Below are positions 44,776-52,299 of a DNA stretch of 52,299 bases, one piece after another. The number at the start of each line of letters is the position of its first letter. Position 1 is the stretch's first letter. The translations under genes and the position numbers were made by a program. The stretch is from Fragilaria crotonensis (lineage: Eukaryota > Bacillariophyta > Fragilariophyceae > Fragilariales > Fragilariaceae): the NCBI GenBank assembly GCA_022925895.1, contig JAKSYS010000442.1, positions 1-52,299 on the forward strand. The letters run 5' to 3'. The notes under the pieces are model-generated. The model worked only from the letters and a program-made list of their open reading frames with translations. It made no database searches and was not told where the DNA came from.

Positions 44776-45280
44776 ATGAGGCAGGTAAGAAAGGAAATAC
44801 GAAACAGCGAGACTATCTTCCGCACACCCTGGACTCTAGACTGTAGCCGTGTGCCGGTCGCATCCTCGATAATGATCATTTTGGAGGAATGCCGTCGTAT
44901 GCCTCCTTCCAATCGAGAAATCGCCGAAGTCAATCCCATGCCAATACTCCGTCATTGATAATCCGATTTGCTCACTCATTTCCTTCCTCTCCTTGCAGAT
45001 GATGGCATATTCACTACTCCTCTTCTTTGTGTCATCATGCCTGATTACTCCCTTTGCTTCTGCCGCCTTTCATCAAACACCGCGGCCTGCAATTGTTCGA
45101 ATTGTGGCCCTCCCGATGAGCGAGGAGCAGCAGCAACAACAACAACATGTCTCGGTGGCAAAGACTTTTGACTATCATTTCGAGTCAAGTCAGCCTGATC
45201 ATGACGATGATGATCGCAAATCCATATCCGCAGCGCCGTCCTTTGATGAGTACATGAAGCAGCGAGCTGGAGATTTGTAA
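44776..45280 (+). CDS. Small plastid-targeted protein, two exons
   Basis: Exon 1 is only nine bases (ATG-AGG-CAG, 44776-44784), followed by an intron 44785-44998 (214 bp, GTAAGA ... TTGCAG). Exon 2 starts at 44999 (M-M-A-Y-S-L-L-L-F-F-V-S-S-C). The product has 97 residues: a signal peptide ending F-A-S-A-A-F, close to the ASAFAP plastid motif, then a Gln run, an acidic D-D-D-D-D-R stretch and a C-terminal S-F-D-E-Y-M-K-Q-R-A-G-D. Without the intron the protein could still start at the ATG at 44999 or 45002, so the exon 1 call rests on the good splice sites. Function unknown. Confidence 0.6.
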
Positions 45281-46225
45281 CAACGGAGTTTTTTTTTGTT
45301 AACACTCGAAGAAAAGGAGGGAAGTTTGGATTGAGGAGGTCACGAGGTAATGACGTTGCGTGCGCTTTTCCAATCTGGCACGCAACGAGTTGGTCTCTCT
45401 TGCTAGCTTGGAGCTACAGTATCGGATTATAGGAGGAATATGGAAACTCTGTGCGGTGGGGCAAAAGGCAATGGTAACAGCTATACAATGCAAATGAACA
45501 GCACATGGGTGTGTGGTGGAGATGGTGGTGGTGTGTCTACTATATGTGTTCTTTTTCTTATTAAGGAACTTTTGACAATGCAAGTGCTTGCTGTTGTCAT
45601 GCAGCAGATATCATACTTCTGTCGCATTGACTAGTGATGTGGTGGGATTGGAAATGTGTCAGCGTACTTGTCGGTTAAGATAATGTCGCGGTGGGTCATG
45701 AAAGGGCGACCCTCGGCCGAAAACTCTGCTCGAAGGCCGTGACCTTTTTCAGCTCTGGTTCGAGAAATCCTACGCTCTGATACTGTGTACTCGTACAGCA
45801 GTATTGCCGAAACCCGGAGCCGTGTCCTGTATGTCATGCTACTGGAACTGCAAAAATGAATACTTGGAGTCTATCTTAGTGTTGCATAGAAAGTAGTACT
45901 AGCTAGTATGCAGTAGTATGCATAGTGTCCCGTACATTATCCTATTGTAACCCGATTTGTAGTCGGGGTATGAGTGGATACAGTCCTGGAGTACAGTGGT
46001 TCCGTAGTACTGTAATCAATACACAGTACTCCAGTACAAGGGCGCACCTGTCGTATTTGACTTCCAGTCTATTCAGTGATGGAGAGGGGTGCACGGAGAA
46101 TGACATGCATAGCTACGTCCGGAAAAGCATCTACAACTATTCAACAACTGACAAATCCCAATTGAAACTAACAATTCCTTGTGACGACAAACCACAACGT
46201 AGACCCTCGAACAAATCGGTGTTCT
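45281..46225. other. Intergenic; start of the eL13 tandem array
   Basis: No gene supported. The 3' part (from about 45985) is the first unit of a tandem duplication and carries CAGTGGTTCCGTAGTA and ACTCCAGTACAAGGGCG, which recur at about 47175-47225. Confidence 0.5.
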
Positions 46226-46766
46226 AATATTTAATCCTTCTTTCGGTTGAGAACCGCAACACGAAGACCTGCAACCTTGGTTTCCTAGCAGGCGATGCGC
46301 ATTGCCGTGTATGCACTGTACGATTTCATTTCCTCCGTCATCCTGCATCACCACAACTCCTTCGTGGGCGCTGGGACAATTGGTTGGATGGTTCCCGTCA
46401 ACTGTTAGGTGTTGTCTCCACATGGACCTTCTTTTGAACACGAAGACTTTTGACTCTTCAAGGTGCCACATAAAGGCCAGGATTCTCAGACTTGTTGACG
46501 ACGGGAATCCACGATTCCAACCGTCTAACCATACGCAGACAAGGTGACCTTGGTGCAAGGTAAATCTCGGCGAAAACTTGGCTAACGCTGGGTTCTACAT
46601 GCAATCAATGGTACGGAGATGAAGAGACGAGAATCCGGCACCTTCCACGCTTCAATCTCGTGACTTCTTTTTGGGTTGTCAAGGTGGAGCTTGACGTGGA
46701 GAGGACGGGAATCTCGCTACTTCTAGTGGAAAGCTGGTTGGGGATAATTCTTATGCTTCACACGGT
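46226..46766 (-). pseudogene. Ribosomal protein eL13 pseudogene
   Basis: Closely matches the functional gene at 47409-48002 on the DNA level but has numerous one- to ten-base deletions and substitutions throughout, for example in the N-terminal third (46640-46760). No frame longer than a fragment survives. It arose by the tandem duplication described above. Confidence 0.85.
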
Positions 46767-47408
46767 TGCTTTCTAAGGTCTAAAACTACAGAGAGAAAGA
46801 GACAGAGATGTGGTTTCAAAGGTAATCAATCAAACTGAACCAGGACGAGACACGCTCTTTCGCAACATGACTCCTAACTAGTCTCAACGATTTTCAACTC
46901 ATGACCAATGCAAATCGAAGTTAAAGGTTGTCAAAACAGTGTCCACGGTATATTGTCATCATGTTGGAAGCCGAGGAATAGACTTTATCATCGTTGTACC
47001 TTCCTGAAAGAAAAGAGTTCCTAAGTCTCGACAGGGACGTTGTCGAGATTACAGACACGAAATTAAGTTTTCCAAGAAGTTCCACAGAACTTGCGTGAAT
47101 TTTCGAAGGATAAGCTTTCATCTGCGCTCTTGAAATGCCGTGGAAAAGGTCGTGGTCGGTGCTTGTTGTGATTCACAGTGGTTCCGTAGTAACTGTGGTC
47201 AATACACGTACTCCAGTACAAGGGCGACACTGTGTATCATGACTTCAACGTCTTTCAGTACTACAGTACACGGAGATATGACATGCAGAGCTGGCGTCCG
47301 AAAAGCCGTCTCTACAACTATTCAACAACTGACAAATCCAATTGAAACTAACAATTCCGTGACGACAAACCACAACGTAGACCCTCGAACATATCGGTGT
47401 TCTAATAT

Positions 47409-48002
47409 TTAATCCCTTCGGTTGAGAACCGCAACACGAAGACCTGCAACCTTGGTTTCCTGCTTGGCGATGCGCATTGCCGTGTATGCACTGTACGATT
47501 TCATTTCCTCCGTCACATCCTGCATCACCACAACTCCTTCGTAGGCGCTGGGACAATTGGTTGGATGGTTCCCGTCAACTGAGCAGGTGCTGTTCCACAG
47601 GGACCTTCTTTGAACACGACGATTCTTCTTGTACTCTTCCAATCGTGCCACATTAAGCGCCAGGGATTCCTCGGACTTGTTGACACGACGGGAATCCACG
47701 CTGATTCCAACCGTCTGGGCATACGCAGGGACAAGGCCGGCAGCCTTGAGCTCCGCAAGCGTCAATCCTCGGCCGAGACGAACCTTGGCAGAATAACGCT
47801 GGGTTGGGCAGTGCACAATGGGGCGGAGCTTTTGAAGAGGACGAGGGGCAATGGCGGCGGCCTCGGCAGCACGCTTCAATCGGCGGGACTTCTTTTTGGT
47901 GGCCTGGTCAAGGCTGAGCTTGACGTGGAGAGGACCACGGGAAGACTGCGCGTACTTCTTGTGGAAATGCTGGTTGGGGATGACATTATTATGCTTCACC
48001 AT
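47409..48002 (-). CDS. RPL13: 60S ribosomal protein eL13
   Basis: 197 residues, start at 48002 (M-V-K-H-N-N-V-I-P-N-Q-H-F-H-K-K, the family N-terminus). R-P-I-V-H-C-P-T, G-R-G-L-T-L-A-E-L-K-A-A-G and V-D-S-R-R-V-N-K-S follow. It is part of the large cytosolic subunit. Between about 47624 and 47535 the open frame reads Q-R-R-S-L-W-N-S-T-C, whereas the next frame over reads I-V-V-F-K-E-G-P and Q-L-T-G-T-I-Q-P-I-V-P, which is what the family normally has. The frame returns for V-V-M-Q-D-V-T-E-E-M-K-S-Y. Two compensating frame changes therefore appear to replace about 30 residues. Sequence error or genuine change cannot be separated here. Confidence 0.9.
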   Translation of the reverse strand: MVKHNNVIPNQHFHKKYAQSSRGPLHVKLSLDQATKKKSRRLKRAAEAAAIAPRPLQKLRPIVHCPTQRYSAKVRLGRGLTLAELKAAGLVPAYAQTVGISVDSRRVNKSEESLALNVARLEEYKKNRRVQRRSLWNSTCSVDGNHPTNCPSAYEGVVVMQDVTEEMKSYSAYTAMRIAKQETKVAGLRVAVLNRRD

Positions 48003-49162
48003 GGTTGCTGTTTATTGAAGGAGAGTAAAACTACAAGAAGAGAGAAAGAGACAGAGATGTGGTGAGTCAAAAGGTAATGCCAATCAAAACTGAACCACTG
48101 GACGAGGACACGCTCTTGTCGCAACATGCCACTCCTACACTACAGTCTCAACGATTTTCAACTACATGACCATTGCAAATAGAAGTTCCAAAGAGTTGTC
48201 AAGTGTATTCAGGAGTCCACAGCGTATATTGTCATCATGATTGGAAGCGCAAGGAACGAGGCGTCATCATCGTCGTACCTTCCTGAAAGAAAAACAGTTC
48301 ACTAAGGTAAGGGCGACAGGGATCGGCTGTCGTAGATTACAACGTTCACGGCGTACGATCAAGTTTTCAGTAAGAAGTAAACCCTACAGACTTGCGTGAA
48401 TTTTCGAAGGATAAGGCTTTCGAGCTCGCGCTCTTGGAAATGCCAGGAAAGGTCGTGGTCGGTGGTCGGTACTGTTGGGATTGCATCCAGTAGTCAGAAC
48501 TAGTGCAACAGTGGTCATGACGACGACGTACCGTCCCCAAATTCCGTATTGCAATTGCAGACACTGTATCATGTAATGGTTCAACGTGGTTTCAATACTA
48601 CAGTACACGAGAAGATATGTTTATACGCAGACAGAGCAGGGCTGGCGCTTCCCGAAATCGTTCCTGTTGGGTCTCGTACATCGATGGTGTAGATCGCAGA
48701 TCCTTGTGAAATCTTATGAAATGCGCGAGACATGCATGACAGCTGGTTTTCTGTTCTAAAATCCGGGCGCACGTCCCAGTATTAATTTACGCTAGACCGA
48801 TTTCACTGCCAATATGACGTCACGAGGGCGGGACTTTGTCGTGTGGAAGCAAGGCTTCCACAATGAGATTTTCAAGCCGTCGTTTGCAACATTTCCATTC
48901 TAATCTATAGATTTACCTCCTGCAGTCACCTTCCTATGTAACTCAGTGAACCTACTGTTGGTGATAAATCTATAGATACAATGGTTGACAAAGGTAAATA
49001 TGCTATTTTGACTGATGCCGTCATGCTACTTCGAACAGACATCACGTATGGTCCGAGATTGTCAAATTGCTGGCTTCCTGCATCAACTTGGGCTGAAGCT
49101 TTAGGAGATTTGATGTCAATGCGTCCCTTGGCGTCATTGATGTAAGAAGGTTCAATACAGGG
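48003..49162. other. Intergenic: eL13 5' region and upstream part of transposase copy 2
   Basis: 48003-48640 is the eL13 promoter side and duplicate sequence. 48903-48915 and 48965-48977 form a 13-bp perfect inverted repeat around ATCTATAGAT. From about 49060 the sequence already reads as transposase N-terminus (G-V-I-D-V-R-R-F-N-T-G) but with a stop codon upstream of the first ATG at 49163. Confidence 0.5.
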
Positions 49163-52100
49163 ATGTCCAAGTCGGCTTCTTTCGGAGAATTGATGCACCG
49201 ATTTGATGGATCAAACACAACAGGAGTGTTCAGAGTCACATACAAGAACACATTCTATTACTACTTCACAGAGAAATCAAGGCAGATACGGTACCCATGT
49301 CCACTTAACAGTGCATGGAACGAAAAAGTAATGGAAGCAGCCGCAAATGTGCTAGTCATTCCAAGCACAAGATCAAGACCCGCTCGACACAATGATAACT
49401 ACACCTGTCAACACGGAGGCTACAACGGGAGGAAGGATCGAGACATTGTTGAGCAATCACCGAGCAAACGAGCAAGGATAGGAGATACTGGTGCGGCCGC
49501 TGTAATGATTGCTGCTGATGCTTCTAGCTCAAGTTACTGGCCATGTAGCCCAGAGGCATACCGAGTGTTCAAACCACCAAAGAAACATGGGACAACGAAT
49601 TGCGAGGATGGGAATGATACTGATTTCGATTCTGAAACTCCAATGGAAGCACTTCAGAGAAGGATTGTACTGCTTCAAAGCGTTCATGAGGAAGAAAATA
49701 ATTGGAGGAATGTTGTGCAAGGTAGAGATATCGACAACGTGTGTACCAAAGCTGAGATATGCGCTGTCAGGCAAAGGGCGACGTTTCTTTGTTATGCGTA
49801 CCGATTGGCTCTTGCAAAAATGAATGAATGGACGTGGCAAGACTGTTGCACTGAATCTTGTAAGGTATTGAACACTGTTGGTATGACGCAAGCAACCTTC
49901 TATAAAACCATCGCAAATTGGAACATTGTGTTCCGTAATTTTGAATGCTTCCCAAACCCAAACTTGTCTGTTCAGTGTGGGAAACGACCTCTTCCTCGAG
50001 TTCTCGAAGTGTTTCCATGCGCAAAGGAGCAGATTGTTGCATTTGGCGTCGAGAACTTGTCACATCTTTCAATTGAAGCAGTCTATCAATTCGTTCATTC
50101 GTCTGTAATCCCAAGGCTGGCTGCGTTGTGGAAACGTGAATCGGTAGTAGACGAAGATACTGCAGAAACGTCAACATTGAGTACAAGTACTACAGCCATT
50201 AATCCTACTAGCAATCCTGTCGATGTCGATCAAGATGAGGATGATATTGCGCTATTCCTTCGCGCACATAGACTTAAAAACATGAGCTTCACAACAGCAT
50301 GGCGCTGGATGCGATTACTCGATTCAAGTATGATACGAGAAGGAAGAGCTTCTACGTCGATGGCCATGAACGTGAAGATGTTGTCGCACATCGAAATGCA
50401 TTCTGCAAGAACTACCTTACCGTGCTTGAGCCACGTTGTCGGCGTTGGATTCAGCTTCCACTCAGTGAAGCTGCTACGATCAAGACCTTAGACACAGATT
50501 TCGGACATCATTACTATGATATTATATCTGATGAGACTCGTTGAGTTTCACGTTGACTATTGGAAGAATTGCATATCAAGAATCAAAAGGGGAGAAGAGG
50601 CAGCGCGAGATGTTGAAGCAAAACAAGCATACGAGTGTCATCATCAGTCAGGCCCTTGATGATTATTGGTCAAGATGAGTCTGTCTTCGCGCAGTATCTA
50701 CTGTCCTCCAAACAATGGGTTGGGCCAAAAGGACAAGTGCCACTTCTGCCCAAGTCGGAGGGCGATGGGTATATGCTTTCTGCGTTCGTGTCACGCGAAT
50801 TCGGCTTGGCAGGCAGATGACAGAGGATGAGTTACAAAGAGTGAATATGGCAAGGCAAACAGCAGCTCGGCGGTGGAAATTACCTCGATACAACAGCTGC
50901 GATGGAAATCTTGGGAACAACGAGGAAGCCGATTTTGTTGGAATCCCCTTCGTAAAATACTTGTTCATCGGAATCAATAATCAGGGTTATTGGAATTCAT
51001 ACCACATGAGTCTTCAGCTTGAGGATGTGGTTGATTGCCTACGAATCCTATATCCAAGCTTCGATTTTGTATTTTTGTTCGATCATTCTCAGGGACACGC
51101 TCGCAAACGTGATGGTGCACTCAGTGCGATCAACATGCAAAAGAACTTTGGAGGATCAAAACAGCAGATGAGAGACACAGTCATAATGTCACAAGAGGGT
51201 TATCTGGGCACACACTCACCAACCCTGGGCATCGGAGACACACAGTCAATGGTATTCAATACTGACGACTGTGGCCCATGGTATTTGACACCAGAGCAAC
51301 GTGACTTACAACGTCATGATCGAATAATGGGGAAAAGAAGCAAGCCAATTGAAAAACAAAGAAGACCCTTCTTGAAGAGCTCAACGAAAAGGGTGTGACG
51401 CTCCAACAAAAACGCGGGTACACTAAAGCCGAACTTCAGGAATTGGCAAGAAACAATTCAATCGAAACTCACAAAGAAGTCGACAAAATCCTATCTGGAT
51501 GGGAAGGAAAATCTAAAGGCATGCTACAAGTTCTGTGGGAAAGAGGACTGATTGATCCAAGTGAGTTAGATAAATACACTGTCGACGGAAAGAAAGACAC
51601 AATTTCAGGGAAGATTGACTTACGGTATTCCCTACGCCATCTCATCGCAGAGTGTGCTGATTTCAAGGATGAGGAAACGGCACTTCAGTACCTTGGATCT
51701 CAGCTGGGCATCACGGTACTTCTAACACCAAAGTTCCATGCCGAATTAGCAGGGGAAGGCATTGAATTTTGCTGGGGTCACGCAAAGGCTTTCTACCGAC
51801 GGGTTCCTGTATCTCAAAAGAGGGGACGAGAGAATTTCAAACAACTTGTGAGAGATTCAACGTGTTCAATCAAGGAGTTGACCAAAGAAAGGATGGGAAA
51901 GTTTGCTTCGAGAGCACGCGCATATATTTGTACTTACCATCATCTTTTTGAGAGTCAGCAGAGAATGAGGCAGCAAGGTCGTACCCACAACTTCATCGCC
52001 ACAAGTATAACAGAAGATCAAGGACTTCTGTACTCGGAAATCCAACGCCTGATGAAATTGTTCAAGTCTCACAGGTGTGCATTGACTTCGATCGTGGCTT

Positions 52101-52216
52101 CGTCAACAGTGCACTCAAAGAAGCAAAGACAAGAAACGAGGAGGACGAGGTGTGATCATCATGTCGACAGAGATGGATTTTTATGGTCGCAGGAGACAGC
52201 TGCTACTAAAACTTGA
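49163..52216 (+). pseudogene. DDE-type transposase, copy 2, diverged paralogue of the one at 22000 (broken)
   Basis: Same family and domain order as the copy at 21998-25241 but clearly diverged in sequence, so the two are separate lineages rather than recent copies. Hallmarks: S-N-T-T-G-V-F-R near the start, F-Y-V-D-G-H-E-R-E-D-V-V (frame 50299-50544), Asp 1 in G-Q-D-E-S (50673), P-K-S-E-G-D-G-Y-M-L-S-A-F, Asp 2 in F-D-H-S-Q-G-H (51081), V-L-W-E-R-G and Glu in G-I-E-F-C-W-G (51764). Frame breaks lie near 50310, 50545-50630, 50775 and 51390. All three catalytic acidic residues survive. The protein end (about 52216) is ragged. Element ends are not identified. Confidence 0.8.
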
Positions 52217-52299
52217 TAAAGGATATGGAAATAATATGTGCATGGTACGAATTGTACACAACCTACGTTCGACGCTTCAACGAAAACCAGCTGTACATG

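Larger units (their letters stand above)
45985..48640. repeat. Tandem duplication containing the eL13 gene and its dead copy
   Basis: Unit 1 is about 45985-47150, unit 2 about 47160-48430, and the beginning of a third, partial unit shows at 48430-48640 (the flanking GAAAGGTCGTGGTCGG and CTACAGTACACG words recur). Units include the 3' flank, the coding region and the 5' flank of eL13. Unit 1 has many small deletions relative to unit 2. Confidence 0.8.

Noticed and set aside
1-52299. CRISPR arrays, operons or bacterial ribosome-binding sites
   Set aside because: The window is eukaryotic nuclear DNA with spliceosomal introns and organelle presequences. No direct-repeat/spacer array is present.

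Overview
The window is nuclear DNA of a photosynthetic stramenopile, most probably a diatom. The evidence is a class II fructose-bisphosphate aldolase with a signal peptide plus ASAFAP-like plastid presequence, short introns of 70-94 bp with GT/GC-AG borders, an EF-hand/Ser-Thr-Pro-rich single-pass surface protein, and transposons of stramenopile/fungal type. Genes are sparse. They are separated by long intergenic tracts unusually dense in GTAC, AGTACT and GGTACC words.

Layout. 1-9640: a segmental direct duplication carries a small secreted protein gene, dead at 485-857 and intact at 9200-9583. Between the copies lies a PAT-like tyrosine-recombinase retrotransposon (1925-8171, minus strand) with split direct repeats, and outside that a long inverted repeat. 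10617-19624: a mitochondrial/plastid octanoyltransferase (LIPT2), an EF-hand membrane protein, an NPF/DPF-motif protein with tandem repeats, and an SPFH/band-7 protein. 22000-25241: a broken DDE transposase. 25607-26824: a METTL21-type methyltransferase.

28081-36780 is the most interesting part. Two tandem paralogous genes encode a membrane domain that reads as a microbial rhodopsin (helix C R-W-A-E-W/F and a helix G lysine four residues after Glu). It is followed by PAS, histidine kinase, receiver and HPt domains: a complete phosphorelay on one light-sensor-like polypeptide. 37161-38319 is a Cys-rich secreted protein. 39384-42247 holds decayed element-derived coding sequence. 42625-45280 is a divergent pair of plastid-targeted genes (FBA and a small protein). 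45985-48640 is a tandem array with a dead and a live ribosomal protein eL13 gene. 49163-52216 is a second, diverged DDE transposase copy.

Many otherwise sound genes are interrupted by single-base frame breaks, often at G or T homopolymers. Some of the apparent pseudogenes may therefore be sequence errors. Coordinates of broken genes are given as spans.
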